Below, piece after piece: positions 27,201 through 35,610 of a stretch of DNA of 44,686 nucleotides (the stretch's first letter is position 1; each line of letters opens with the position of its first letter). The position numbers and the translations under genes are program-made. This stretch comes from Clostridiaceae bacterium (GTDB taxonomy: Bacteria; Bacillota_A; Clostridia; Clostridiales; Clostridiaceae): contig JAQSXU010000037.1 in the NCBI GenBank assembly GCA_029256485.1, positions 1 through 44,686 of the forward strand, given 5' to 3'. Under the pieces are notes generated by a model that worked only from the letters and a program-made list of their open reading frames with translations, was not told where the DNA came from and did no database searches.

Positions 27201-29862
27201 GTTCAACTACAGTTTTTCCGCTGTCTACTTTCCCGGAAAGACTTATGCCTTTTATTGGTGTTACTACTGCTTCAGACACATCAAAAAGCATAGGTGCCAA
27301 TAATGCAATTATGGCAATAGCAAACCATCTCTCACTTTTAGGCAAAATACTAAATGACAGCAATGTTAATACAACAAGTGAAACTGGGAATAAACTTCTT
27401 CTAATGTTATCTACAATTTTCCATTTAGAAATAATATTTAAAGTTGATTTTTTAAAAATCCAAGGTATTAACTGCCAATCCCCTCTTACCCACCTGTGCA
27501 GTCTTTTGCAGCTAACTAAATAGGAAGAAGGATATCCATCAATTAGTTCTATGTCTGTAACCAAAGCTGACCTTGTATAGCAGCCTTCCAATAGATCATG
27601 ACTTAACACAGAGTTTTCCGGGATTTCATCCTTCAGAATTAAATTAAATATATCTACATCATAAATTCCTTTTCCTGTAAAAATGCCTTCTCCAAAAATA
27701 TCCTGATAAACATCTGATATTGCCGTAGTATACATATCAATACCTGTCTCTCCGGAAAATATTCTTGAAAATATAGTCTTATTTGCGCTTGCTGTGCTTA
27801 CACTTATTCTTGGCTGCATTAGCCCGTATCCTCTTAGTACCTTCTTATTTTTCAAATCTACATAGGGTTTATTTAATACATGAGCCATAGTTCCTATTAA
27901 TTTTTTTGCGCAATCTCTTGGAAGTTGAGTATCAGCATCTAGAGTTATGACATACTTTACATTTTTTAAACTGCTTATGTCACTGCTTAGCACATTAAAA
28001 CTTGTATTATTATCACCTCTTATTAAAGCGTTGAATTCCATAAGCTTTCCACGCTTTCTTTCCCAGCCCATCCACTTTTTTTCTTTCTCGTTATATTTTC
28101 TAAACCTGTTAAAAAAATAAAAAATATTCTTTTCTCCGCAGCTATATTTCTCATTTAACAGTTTTATAAGACCCAGAGCTTCTTGAACTATTTTATCATC
28201 TTCAGACTCTTCTTCATTACGGCTGTCCTTAAAATCTCCCAATAGTGCAAAGTATATATTTTTCTCTTTATTTGCAAGATAATATACCTCCATATTATTC
28301 AATAATTCATGTACCCTCTTCTCATTATTCAGAAGTGCAGGTACTACCACCACTGTTGTAAATTCCTCAGGTATATTAATAGCAAATTCTAATTTAGGTA
28401 AAAAAGATGGTTCTGAAAGATGGTTAATACTCCAATGGAAAATAGAAATTACAATTTCACTGCATGGAATTATTACTACAATAGCAGCTAAAATATACTT
28501 CCAAATTATTGGGTTTACATCTTCTGCGTATGTATTTACAATGGTGAGAGTTACAAAAATCAAAATTCCTGCAATTATGGTTCCCAAATACCAGGCAACA
28601 GCATTATTATTAATTTTAAATTTTATTTTTTCTAATCCTCTGGGCTCATACCCCATTTTTTGCTTTAAACATGATTTTCCTTCATCAATAATATAATAGC
28701 CTACGTGTTTTAAGTATTCATTACTTTCTTTTGCAACACTTTCCTCAGCACATTCTATTGCCTTTTTAGCTATAAAGGATTCCGGTATTTTTGTCTCCCT
28801 ACAAAGTTTTTCAATACCATGTCTGTAATAGTCCCTGGATTTAAAATCCATATTATTATAAATTCCTGATGGATCTTTTCTTAGTATCTTTTCTACATAA
28901 CTTAATCTCTCAAAGCATTGTTTCCAATTTATTGATGATACTTCTCTTATACCAGTTATACTATTTCCAACAGATAATTGGAAACTCCCTTGAAGCTGGT
29001 GTTCAATTTTAATCATTCTTTCACTGTTAGTTTCCTGTAAATCAAGCCTTTCATCTATCCATTTATAAATTTCGGCATTATCTATTCCATTATCCCTAAG
29101 TACTTTAATGAATCTCTCAATATAATGAGAAGATATCTCCCCAGTTTTTTTTACCTTCAGTGTTGAAAACTCCCTTTGTAAATTATTTTCATTTACAGCG
29201 TTAATTAATGCATCTGCATCAAGGTCAGCTTCCCTTTTTTCCTCTTCAGAAAACACTATTTTTTCAGATACTTTACCAATATTTTGTATTAAAGCAATTC
29301 GAATCATTATTGGTAATGCCCATAGTTCACCGCTGGTTAAAATAGTACTTTCCTGATAGGCATTAATAAATGATTCTATGATATCTTCATCAACTCTTCC
29401 ATCTGTATGAGATACTAATTCCACAGCAATATGATAAATTCTTGGATAGTTTTTCATAATACCCTTATTAATTGTGGGTAAATTTTTATAGTAATAGCCC
29501 GGCATACTATGCAGTATATCTTTATATTCTCTTTCTATTAGATATAAATTATCTAATAGCCATTCCTCAGCAGGCACTAATTCTCTCTTATTTTTAGTGT
29601 TTTTATCTATATATAAATAACATTTTAATATTTTGTCATAGCTGTCTTTTAAACTTTTAATTACTTTTCTTCTGCAATTTGTTCTACTGGTAGCTGAATA
29701 TTCATTTGATATTTTCTCAGCATGTTTTTCTAAGCCTTCTCTATTTACATTTAAAGTGGGAATATCATTCATAATATTATGTTCATTACAGACTTTTCTG
29801 TTTACTGCAAAGTAGATTATTACTCCAATAACTGCCACCAATATAATATAAACATAGTACAT
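21229..29862 (-). CDS. Giant cyclic beta-1,2-glucan synthase-like protein (NdvB/Cgs family)
   Basis: A 2877-residue membrane protein, the normal length of the family. In order: an N-terminal transmembrane helix; a soluble region; a transmembrane pair (about 425-475); a GT84-type glycosyltransferase with TLDADTQLP near 639 and HRWVRGDWQ near 789; more transmembrane helices (about 825-985). A glycoamylase-like domain follows (YDIGTDSIGN near 1337), then two GH94-type modules, the last with YQCGGAVGFRDQLQD near 2424 and the GSGDWNDGM acid motif near 2564. Such enzymes polymerise, cyclise and trim beta-1,2-glucan. The frame is open to a GTG at 29934, but the ATG at 29862 has AAAGGATGG and starts directly at the hydrophobic helix. 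Confidence 0.9.
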   Translation of the reverse strand: MYYVYIILVAVIGVIIYFAVNRKVCNEHNIMNDIPTLNVNREGLEKHAEKISNEYSATSRTNCRRKVIKSLKDSYDKILKCYLYIDKNTKNKRELVPAEEWLLDNLYLIEREYKDILHSMPGYYYKNLPTINKGIMKNYPRIYHIAVELVSHTDGRVDEDIIESFINAYQESTILTSGELWALPIMIRIALIQNIGKVSEKIVFSEEEKREADLDADALINAVNENNLQREFSTLKVKKTGEISSHYIERFIKVLRDNGIDNAEIYKWIDERLDLQETNSERMIKIEHQLQGSFQLSVGNSITGIREVSSINWKQCFERLSYVEKILRKDPSGIYNNMDFKSRDYYRHGIEKLCRETKIPESFIAKKAIECAEESVAKESNEYLKHVGYYIIDEGKSCLKQKMGYEPRGLEKIKFKINNNAVAWYLGTIIAGILIFVTLTIVNTYAEDVNPIIWKYILAAIVVIIPCSEIVISIFHWSINHLSEPSFLPKLEFAINIPEEFTTVVVVPALLNNEKRVHELLNNMEVYYLANKEKNIYFALLGDFKDSRNEEESEDDKIVQEALGLIKLLNEKYSCGEKNIFYFFNRFRKYNEKEKKWMGWERKRGKLMEFNALIRGDNNTSFNVLSSDISSLKNVKYVITLDADTQLPRDCAKKLIGTMAHVLNKPYVDLKNKKVLRGYGLMQPRISVSTASANKTIFSRIFSGETGIDMYTTAISDVYQDIFGEGIFTGKGIYDVDIFNLILKDEIPENSVLSHDLLEGCYTRSALVTDIELIDGYPSSYLVSCKRLHRWVRGDWQLIPWIFKKSTLNIISKWKIVDNIRRSLFPVSLVVLTLLSFSILPKSERWFAIAIIALLAPMLFDVSEAVVTPIKGISLSGKVDSGKTVVEQIFLIFCFLPYVSYLMLDAIIRTIYRVYVSKRNLLEWQTAADAESQTGKNLKYYINAMWMASALALFTCAVAAARSYEAFLIMLPTVIIWFLSPYIAYYISKDVNKISFQLQNEHRVELRKIARRTWAYFEDFVNDENHWLAPDNYQEDPNNGVAHRTSPTNMAMGLISNIVAYDFGYIGILETVERIEKILDSMEGLKRYRGHFYNWYDTKTKDTLKPEYISTVDSGNLVGYLWEVSVSLEEYLTKPIINKNQICGLEDLLHIADNDIYEALNIRDFYSIIFNVEINHENNIIYWKRLLMNIWSKTEELENIIDINKLYWVNKVKNTVSRYLSEIQKFIPWLDIILETNKINNNERENIINIISNVPAKELSSKIQKAVIDCKGSSINRDDKWYEELCLLVENGTKEINNLVDNTGALINRLNNIADSTDFTILYDKKRQLFSIGYDIGTDSIGNCYYDLLASEARQASFIAIAKGDVEQIHWFKLGRSLTFMFKSNGLVSWSGTMFEYFMPLLIMRSYPNTLLNETYKAVIDGQRKYCRHRRVPWGISESAFYNFDINLNYQYKAFGIPGIGLKRGLSNELVISPYSTILALQIDLLNGMTNINRLISEGLVGKYGFYESVDYTQERLPKGKEKAVIKCFMVHHEGMSFMALDNVLNKNILQDRFHRVPRVKATELLLQEKVPNRIIYDRKQIFDHGNSSFEKNNIIVRKYTTANTEIPETHLLSNGAYSLMITNSGTGYSKLDNTFVYRWKEDVTRDNKGTFFYIRNVNSRDYWSAAFEPCKSTGEKYEVTFALDKAEFLRKDGNIETRTEISVSNEDNCETRRLNITNHSDHSRTIEITSYSEVTLATYSADIVHPAFSNLFISTEFIESLNCIAANRRVRKKGEKQPWVMETICIDGEKFGPIQYETNRANFIGRCNNLTSPQVMEKDSVLRNTVGAVLDPIISMRVRVKIPPAGTVKVAYTMGIGNSRDEVLNLAKKYNDMHNVDRIFELSWTQAQLEMKYLGIKSSQANMYQLMASNILFLNTTFKDREKYIKSISKSQSDLWPYGISGDLPIVLLIISKESHIDMVRQMLNAHEYWSTKGLKVDLVIVNLEESDYNQTLQNSVRDFVASSHARDKQNKPGGIFLHNRSTMSEEDIKFIAAIARLVINSDKGSLISQIKTSNKVLEEVKELPVSDIDHNYFPYRLKTPELEYFNEYGGFDLKNNEYTIILNNYKNTPAPWINVISNGKFGFNISENGVSYSWYKNSRENKITNWSNDPVEDGESEEIYLRNEDNGKVWSISPKPVRNNGEYIITHGFGYSVFTHEFEGIIGEATMFAAKENSVKLCIVKLKNNTKTLRKISITYYARMVLGVNPEQTAQYISTYYNGEEQYIYANNPYNKYFNKLYAYLKIIGGEDISYTGNRKEFFGRGGSVEFPKALKRIGLSNTVGSGYDPCISMSCKVNLEPLEEKYVTIILGEDENIESINEVVHKFSDLRAVNDELLIVKKSWKDLLGKIRVKTPDKTMDILLNGWLMYQVISCRLWAKTAFYQCGGAVGFRDQLQDSMAALYLNPEICRSQIIYSASRQYVDGDVQHWWHPIINSGIRTRFSDDLLWMPFVTADYIKNTGDYSILDEKQPYLKDKPLEEGEDERYNIISDTEGADTIYNHCIKAIDRSLKFGSHGLPLMGSGDWNDGMSTVGNGGKGESVWLGWFLYSILNRFTELCKFKNDGERAVKYFETKELLKENLEKYAWDGDWYRRAYFDDGTPLGSAENEECKIDSLAQSWSVISGAGKPSRIKEAMESLETNLVKYDKGMVLLLTPPFYNSSSEPGYIKGYVPGVRENGGQYTHGAVWVIVAYCKMGLGDKAWRIFNMINPINHSRSHLECEVYKTEPYVMTADIYDKEPHEGRGGWSWYTGAAGWMYRAGIEEVLGLKFEGGKGFRISPCIPNEWKEYSITYEHNGSVYNIEIMRGDNKGVYLNGERQSSGFIEYQNKGTYKINVII

Positions 29863-29995
29863 AGAAAACCATCCTTTCACTGTATGAAATATAATAATAT
29901 TCCTAAAAAACTGTACTTTAATTATTATATCCACCAGTGATAAAAATATGTTTTTAATGAAAATTATATATTAATTTCTATTTTAAATATCAGGG

Positions 29996-31294
29996 CTATA
30001 TATCAAGTTCATTTTTAATAATATCCTCATAGCTCTCCCTCTTACATATCAATTTAACTTCACTATTTTTCACAAAAACCACTGCAGGTTTTGGTATTTT
30101 ATTATAATTGCTAGCCATTGAATACCCATAAGCCCCAGTATTTAATATGGCCAATATATCCCCGCCATGAAGTTTTGGCAGCACAGCACTATCAATTAAT
30201 ATATCTCCGGACTCACAGCACTTCCCGGCTACAGTATAGCTTGTTAAACATTCTTCATTTGCTTTATTGCATACTAAGCTCTCATAATCTGCATTATATA
30301 ATGCTGGTCTTATATTATCTGTCATTCCTCCATCAACTGCAGCATAATTTTTTATTCCAGGTATAGATTTTAAGGTTCCTACAGTATATATTGTAATTCC
30401 TGAATTTGCCACAATTGATCTACCCGGCTCAATGGTTAAACTTGGTACATTAATTCCGATATCAGAAGCCACTTTGTTTGCTTTATCAATTATTACATTG
30501 CATATCTTCTCAATAGATAATGGTTTGTCTCCCCTTTTGTAATAAACTCCAAATCCACCGCCTAAATCTACTTCATCAATATGATAATGAAATTCTTCCT
30601 CTATTTTTTTCACTAAGTTAAACATGATTTCTATTTCATCTTCATAAGGTTCTGATTCAAATATTTGTGAACCAATATGGCAGTGCAGACCTACAAGCTT
30701 TATATTTGATAAATTAATGGCTTGTTTCACTATGTTTGTTATATTGTCATTAATCATAGCAAATCCAAATTTTGAATCCAGCTGTCCCGTTTTTATGTAA
30801 TCATGGGTGTGTGCCTCAATGCCTGGGGTTATTCTAAGAAGAATGTTTTGGGTTGTATTATTTTGTTTGCATATTTCATTTATGACATATAGTTCATCTG
30901 AACTATCTACAACAAATTTTCCCACTCCTAAGTCAATGGCCATACTTATTTCATCAATAGTTTTATTATTTCCATGGAAATATATATTTTTCATAGGGAA
31001 TCCGCTTTTGTATGCTGTGTATAACTCTCCTCCAGATACAACATCCAGGCACAATCCTTCTTCCATTATTAATTGGCACATGGCCTTTGTTAAAAATGCC
31101 TTTCCTGCGTATGCAACTCTATTTCTTTTTTCTTTTCTTATAAATTCTTTATAATAAGTTTTGCATAGATTTCTTATATGTTCCTCATCAAATACATATA
31201 GTGGAGTACCAAATTCCTTTGCTAAATCCAGAGAATTAATTTCTCCAATATATAAATTATTATTTTCAATATGCATGCTTCCAAATAGCTTCAT
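29996..31294 (-). CDS. lysA: Diaminopimelate decarboxylase
   Basis: A 432-residue PLP enzyme of fold type III (alanine racemase-like barrel) that converts meso-diaminopimelate to lysine. Motifs: pyridoxal lysine in AYAGKAFLTKA near residue 58, HCHIGSQI near 197, DLGGGFGVYY near 238, EPGRSIV near 280, CCESGDIL near 344 and GAYGYSMASNYN near 375. The frame extends to 31345, overlapping lysC, but GGAGG at about 31304-31308 serves the ATG at 31294. It follows lysC by 19 bp and so shares its lysine riboswitch. Confidence 0.95.
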   Translation of the reverse strand: MKLFGSMHIENNNLYIGEINSLDLAKEFGTPLYVFDEEHIRNLCKTYYKEFIRKEKRNRVAYAGKAFLTKAMCQLIMEEGLCLDVVSGGELYTAYKSGFPMKNIYFHGNNKTIDEISMAIDLGVGKFVVDSSDELYVINEICKQNNTTQNILLRITPGIEAHTHDYIKTGQLDSKFGFAMINDNITNIVKQAINLSNIKLVGLHCHIGSQIFESEPYEDEIEIMFNLVKKIEEEFHYHIDEVDLGGGFGVYYKRGDKPLSIEKICNVIIDKANKVASDIGINVPSLTIEPGRSIVANSGITIYTVGTLKSIPGIKNYAAVDGGMTDNIRPALYNADYESLVCNKANEECLTSYTVAGKCCESGDILIDSAVLPKLHGGDILAILNTGAYGYSMASNYNKIPKPAVVFVKNSEVKLICKRESYEDIIKNELDI

Positions 31295-31313
31295 CAGTTC
31301 ATCCTCCAAATTT

Positions 31314-32513
31314 CTATAGATTAAACTCCTTTGCAACCATCTCAATAGCCTTTATTTTGTCTTCCTGCTTAATAGCACATGTAATCCTAATTTCAGATGT
31401 AGTTATCATTTTCGTATCTATTTTATTTTTACTAAACAACTTAAACATTTTAGCCGCAACACCTGATGTGGTCTTCATTCCAATTCCCACAATTGAAAAC
31501 TTAGTAATATTTTTATCCATATAAATGTTTTCTTTTGATGTAAACTTATCTAAAATTAACAAGCTTTCATTTATTTCATCCTTTGGTATTGTAAATGAAA
31601 TATTTACCTTGTCCTCTATAGGTGAAGTCTGACTTATCATATCAATATTTATCCTTTTTTCTGCTAATTGTTCAAAAATATTTGAAATAATATTAATATC
31701 ACTGCTTATATCCTTAACAGTTATTGCAACATCATCATCACTAGTAGCTATACCAGTAACTGGCTTACTTTCTAAATTCATATTTTTTACCTCCTGAATT
31801 ATGGTTCCCATTATTTCACTATTACTTAAACCCACATACAGTGGTATTTTGTATTTCTGTGCTAATTCAATTGATCTTGAATGCATAACCTGGGCTCCAA
31901 GGCTTGATAGTTCAAGCATTTCTTCATAGTCTATAGTTTCTAATTTTTTAGCAGCTGGATATTTTCTGGGATCAACACTATAAATTCCATCTACATCAGT
32001 ATAAATTTCGCATATACCATTAAGTTTAACTGCTATAGCTACAGCAGATGTATCTGATCCTCCTCTTCCTAATGTAGTAATGTCTCCTATTTCATTTATT
32101 CCCTGAAAACCTGCTACGATTACAATTTGATCTTTAATTAAGCTGTTTTTTATCTTTTTAATTTCAATATCTTCTATAAGAGATTTGCCATGTAAACCCT
32201 TTGTTTTCATACCAATTTGATATGCTGTATAGCTAACTGCATTATACCCTTTGGCCTTTATTGCCATGGCAAGTAAAGCACTGGACACCATTTCTCCCGT
32301 TGAAAGCAGTGCATCCATTTCCCTTTTATCTGGATTTTCAGTTATTTCCCTAGCCATTTTAATCAGGTCATCCGTAGTATCACCCATAGCTGAAACTACA
32401 ACAATTAAACTGTGTCCTTCTTTTTTTCTTCTAATAATACTGTCTGCTACCCTCATTATTTTTTCAATGCTTCCAACAGAACTTCCACCATATTTTTGCA
32501 CAACAATGGACAT
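31314..32513 (-). CDS. lysC: Lysine-regulated aspartokinase
   Basis: A 399-residue enzyme that phosphorylates aspartate, the first step to lysine, threonine, methionine and diaminopimelate. The kinase domain opens KYGGSSVGS (about residue 7) and carries VVSAMGDTTDDLI, MDALLSTGEMVS and TLGRGGSDTSA (near 150). Two ACT domains fill residues about 265-399 (VTGIATSDDDVAI and FSIVGIGMKTTSGV), where end products bind. Its leader is a lysine riboswitch with a terminator, and lysA follows 19 bp downstream, so this is the lysine-sensing isoenzyme. Confidence 0.95.
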   Translation of the reverse strand: MSIVVQKYGGSSVGSIEKIMRVADSIIRRKKEGHSLIVVVSAMGDTTDDLIKMAREITENPDKREMDALLSTGEMVSSALLAMAIKAKGYNAVSYTAYQIGMKTKGLHGKSLIEDIEIKKIKNSLIKDQIVIVAGFQGINEIGDITTLGRGGSDTSAVAIAVKLNGICEIYTDVDGIYSVDPRKYPAAKKLETIDYEEMLELSSLGAQVMHSRSIELAQKYKIPLYVGLSNSEIMGTIIQEVKNMNLESKPVTGIATSDDDVAITVKDISSDINIISNIFEQLAEKRINIDMISQTSPIEDKVNISFTIPKDEINESLLILDKFTSKENIYMDKNITKFSIVGIGMKTTSGVAAKMFKLFSKNKIDTKMITTSEIRITCAIKQEDKIKAIEMVAKEFNL

Positions 32514-32566
32514 TTTTTCACACCCAATCTCTTTTATAATTTACTAAGAACATTTTTTTATAAAAT

Positions 32567-32598
32567 AAATACAGCAAAGGTACACCTTTGCTGTATTT
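32567..32598 (-). terminator. Expression-platform terminator of the lysine riboswitch
   Basis: AAATACAGCAAAGGT and ACCTTTGCTGTATTT form a perfect 15-bp stem with a 2-nt symmetric centre (functional loop 4 nt or more), followed on the minus strand by ATTTTATAAAAAAA. It stands between the aptamer and lysC, so lysine binding would favour termination. Confidence 0.9.
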
Positions 32599-32629
32599 TG
32601 TAGATACAAATTACTAACAATATTAGTGA

Positions 32630-32811
32630 ACCTTGTAGCTCTCCATTAAAATGTATATTTATACATTTTAATGACAACCTTGCATATATTTTATGCAAAG
32701 CCAGGAAAACATTCCGCCAAATTCTTTCCTTCGGCTGCAGATCCTTTCACTATTTATCATTGCTTGCCAGCTTCCAAACAGCTACTATTAACTACAGCAC
32801 CTCTACCCTAG
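32630..32811 (-). promoter_or_regulatory. Lysine riboswitch (L-box) controlling lysC-lysA
   Basis: Read on the minus strand the conserved elements appear in order: GGTAGAGGTGC at the 5' side (about 32797-32808), AAGCTGGCAAGC, the highly conserved CAGCCGAAGG (about 32730-32740), GGCGGAATG, CCTGGCTTTGC, GGTTGTC and GGAGAGCTAC at the 3' side (about 32635-32645). These are the L-box core sequences. With the downstream terminator and lysC-lysA this is a transcription-attenuating lysine sensor. It occupies most of the 379-bp gap 32514-32892. Confidence 0.95.
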
Positions 32812-32858
32812 GTAAAGTTTCATTATTAAATTGTTATTAGCTTATCACATAAATATGC

Positions 32859-32893
32859 AAATTTCAATAGTTATTAATAACTATTTGAAATTT
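32859..32893 (-). terminator. AT-rich hairpin at the end of the M18 gene
   Basis: AAATTTCAATAGTTAT and ATAACTATTTGAAATTT pair with one bulged base. The stem touches the M18 stop codon, and only short T-tracts follow, so it is a weak candidate terminator. Confidence 0.5.
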
Positions 32894-34200
32894 TATAAAT
32901 TATAAAATTCTTTAAAGGATTCAATAGTATAACTATGATCTTTAACTCCGCCTGTTTCTCGTATTGAGTGCATTGCAAGTAATGCAGTTCCCATATCCAC
33001 TGACTTGATATTTACATGTGCTGAATTAATTGGTCCTATGGTAGAGCCGCCTCTTTCATCGGATCTATTTACAAATCTCTGCACAGGTACCTGTGCATTT
33101 TTGCATATTTCCTCATAAATTGCTGAGGAAACACTGTCTGAAGTATAGCTTTGACTGGCACTTACTTTAATCACTGGTCCTTTGTTTATCATTGGTCTGT
33201 TAACTGGGTCTGCCTTTTCTCCTCTATTTGGGTGCACTGCGTGAGCAGAATCACAGGATATAATAAATGAATTTGCCAGTGATCTAAAGTACTCCTCTCT
33301 TCCCTTTCCTAAATTCAAAACTATTCTTTCTAGAATACTAGATAGCATTGGTGAATTAGCCCCTTGTTTAGTTGAACTGCCAACCTCCTCATTATCAAAG
33401 CATACCAGCACATTTGTACTTAAACCCTGCTTTGCCTCAACCATTGCTTTTAATCCTGCATGTACCATGGTTAAATCATCTAATCTTCCGCTGGATATAA
33501 ATTCATTGTTTAATCCACAAATGCAGCCTTTTTCAAATTCATATAAAAATAAATCAAAATCAATTATATCCTTAATATTTACATTTAGCTCTTTAGCTAT
33601 TTCCGATACCAAATAGTTTCCCTTTTCTAATTGATCATTTACTAATGAAATTACTGGCAGCATATCGCTTTGCCTATTTAAAGCTACTCCCTGGTTTACA
33701 TCCCTATTCATGTGTATTGCTAGATTAGGTATTATCAAAATTGGCCTTTTAATGTTTAAAAGCTTAGTTATAGGCTTCATTGGATTTTCACTTCTTATTG
33801 CAACTCTGCCTGCAACAGACAATGGTCTATCCATCCATGTATTTAAAATTGGGCCTCCATATACTTCAGTATTTAATTTTACATAAGCACCTTCAGACAC
33901 TATTTCTGCATTCGGTTTAATTCTAAAAGTCGGTGAATCAGTGTGTGCACCAATTATCTTAAATCCATTTTCTTCTATGTCACCATTTCCTACAATAAAA
34001 GCAGTAATTGCAGACTGATTCTTAGACATGAAGTATTTTTTCCCTTTAGCCAGATTCCAGTGCTGCTCCTCATGTAATTCCTTAAATCCGTTATTAATCA
34101 ATATTTTCTTTACACTATTTACAGCGTGAAACGCACTTGGACTGTCATATATAAAATTGATTAACTCCTGTGCATTTTTCAATTCAATTTTCATATCCAC
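32893..34200 (-). CDS. M18-family aspartyl aminopeptidase
   Basis: A 435-residue zinc aminopeptidase of clan MH. Metal and catalytic motifs: GAHTDSPTFRIKP near residue 85, SGRLDDLTM near 240, CFDNEEVGSSTKQGA near 265 (metal-ligand and catalytic glutamates) and DSAHAVHPN near 310, with a late histidine in NSAHVNIKSVDMGTALLAMHS. M18 enzymes assemble as large tetrahedral particles and release acidic N-terminal residues from peptides. The start is GTG at 34200, with AGGGGG 8 nt upstream; ATG two codons later is possible. No secretion signal. It is divergent from the CDF transporter gene. Confidence 0.9.
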   Translation of the reverse strand: MDMKIELKNAQELINFIYDSPSAFHAVNSVKKILINNGFKELHEEQHWNLAKGKKYFMSKNQSAITAFIVGNGDIEENGFKIIGAHTDSPTFRIKPNAEIVSEGAYVKLNTEVYGGPILNTWMDRPLSVAGRVAIRSENPMKPITKLLNIKRPILIIPNLAIHMNRDVNQGVALNRQSDMLPVISLVNDQLEKGNYLVSEIAKELNVNIKDIIDFDLFLYEFEKGCICGLNNEFISSGRLDDLTMVHAGLKAMVEAKQGLSTNVLVCFDNEEVGSSTKQGANSPMLSSILERIVLNLGKGREEYFRSLANSFIISCDSAHAVHPNRGEKADPVNRPMINKGPVIKVSASQSYTSDSVSSAIYEEICKNAQVPVQRFVNRSDERGGSTIGPINSAHVNIKSVDMGTALLAMHSIRETGGVKDHSYTIESFKEFYNL

Positions 34201-34363
34201 TTTAGGTTCCCCCTATTCTTAATTATAATTTGACTATATTGTATGTTATATACTAAAATTATAACTAATATTTATGAAAAAGTATATTTTTACAGCAAAT
34301 AAAAATTTTGTTATGATGATATAATGTAATTTGGTGTAAGATATATTTTAAAGAGGTGTTAAA

Positions 34364-35557
34364 ATGTTTGCTAAATTTATAGTTAGTAAATTTATAAAAA
34401 ATCATGATAATATTGATGATCCTAAAATAAGGGACTCCTATGGGTATCTAGGAGGAATTATAGGAATTATTGTTAATTTTACATTGTTCCTTACAAAACT
34501 GTTTGTGGGTATTATATCTCACAGTATTTCAGTAACTGCTGATGCTTTTAACAATTTGTCTGATGCTGCATCATCAGTAATTACTATTTTAGGATTTAAA
34601 TTAGCATCAAAACCAGCTGATAGAGAACATCCTTTTGGACACGGCAGAATTGAATATCTATCTGGCTTGATCGTTTCTTTTATGGTTATGCTGGTTGGCT
34701 TTGAATTTTTAAAATCCTCCTATAATAGAATTATACATCCAGCTAAGGTAATTTTTGAACTAATTCCATTTATACTAATTCTGCTTTCAATTGGTGTAAA
34801 AATTTGGCTTAGCAGATTTAATAATTATATAGGTAAAACAATAAATTCATCTGCTTTACAGGCATCTTCTTTTGATGCACTGGGTGACGTTTTTACTTCT
34901 TCAACTGTTGCAGCATCACTAATTCTGTCAAAATTCATGACATATCCAATAGATGGTTTTATTGGAATTTTGATTTCACTTTTTATATTATATTCAGGTT
35001 TTACTTTAATAAAGGATACTCTTGATCCGCTGCTTGGGCAGGCTCCAGATAAACAATTAGTTAATAGTATAACTGAAGGTGTAACAAGCTATGATTATAT
35101 TAATGGAGTCCATGATTTAATTGTTCATAATTATGGTCCAGGAAGAATTATGGCATCTGTTCATGCAGAGGTTCCCTGTGATGCTTCTATAATTAAAATT
35201 CACGAAATAATTGATAGAGCCGAAAAGGAAATATCAAAAAAATTAAATATATATCTTGTAATTCATATGGATCCAATAAATACTGATGATAAAGATGTGG
35301 CTTTTGCAAGAAGCGAAGTTGACTCTATAATAAAAAAATATCCTATGATAAAATCTTTTCATGACTTTAGAGTAGTTGGAGGAGGTGAATATAAAAATTT
35401 AATTTTTGATATTGTTATTGACTACAGTCAAAAGCTATCCACTGAATTTGAAAATAAAATTATAGAAGATATATCTAATGATATTCGCTCTATTCATAAA
35501 CATTACAATGTAGTTATTACAATAGATAGAGATTTTACCTCAATAATTAATAAATAA
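34364..35557 (+). CDS. CDF-family cation exporter with duplicated C-terminal domain (Mn-type site)
   Basis: A 397-residue cation diffusion facilitator with six membrane helices and a longer than usual tail (family often ~300). The transmembrane site reads NNLSD in TM2 (in TADAFNNLSDA) and DALGD in TM5 (SFDALGDV), the N-D-D-D set described for Mn-selective MntE-type exporters rather than the D-D-H-D set of zinc YiiP. The tail contains two successive ferredoxin-like dimerisation units: one around residues 215-310 (HDLIVHNYGPGRIMASVHAE) and one around 325-395 (FHDFRVVGGGEYKNLIFD). GAGGTG lies before the ATG. Mn2+/H+ antiport is inferred. A bidirectional terminator follows. Confidence 0.88.
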   Translation: MFAKFIVSKFIKNHDNIDDPKIRDSYGYLGGIIGIIVNFTLFLTKLFVGIISHSISVTADAFNNLSDAASSVITILGFKLASKPADREHPFGHGRIEYLSGLIVSFMVMLVGFEFLKSSYNRIIHPAKVIFELIPFILILLSIGVKIWLSRFNNYIGKTINSSALQASSFDALGDVFTSSTVAASLILSKFMTYPIDGFIGILISLFILYSGFTLIKDTLDPLLGQAPDKQLVNSITEGVTSYDYINGVHDLIVHNYGPGRIMASVHAEVPCDASIIKIHEIIDRAEKEISKKLNIYLVIHMDPINTDDKDVAFARSEVDSIIKKYPMIKSFHDFRVVGGGEYKNLIFDIVIDYSQKLSTEFENKIIEDISNDIRSIHKHYNVVITIDRDFTSIINK

Positions 35558-35584
35558 TAAGATTAGAGATTCTCTAATCTTATT
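35556..35584. terminator. Bidirectional terminator between the CDF and helicase genes
   Basis: AATAAGATTAGAGA and TCTCTAATCTTATT are perfect inverted arms at the CDF stop codon, with A-rich and T-rich flanks on both strands. It also lies just after the convergent helicase gene. Confidence 0.85.
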
Positions 35585-35610
35585 ATTTACCAATTTAAAA
35601 TATACAATTA

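Noticed and set aside
21523..27523. Several plus-strand open frames of 60-136 codons inside the glucan synthase gene
   Set aside because: They lie antisense to a well-supported gene, lack recognisable domains and have no convincing RBS; they are shadows of its codon bias.
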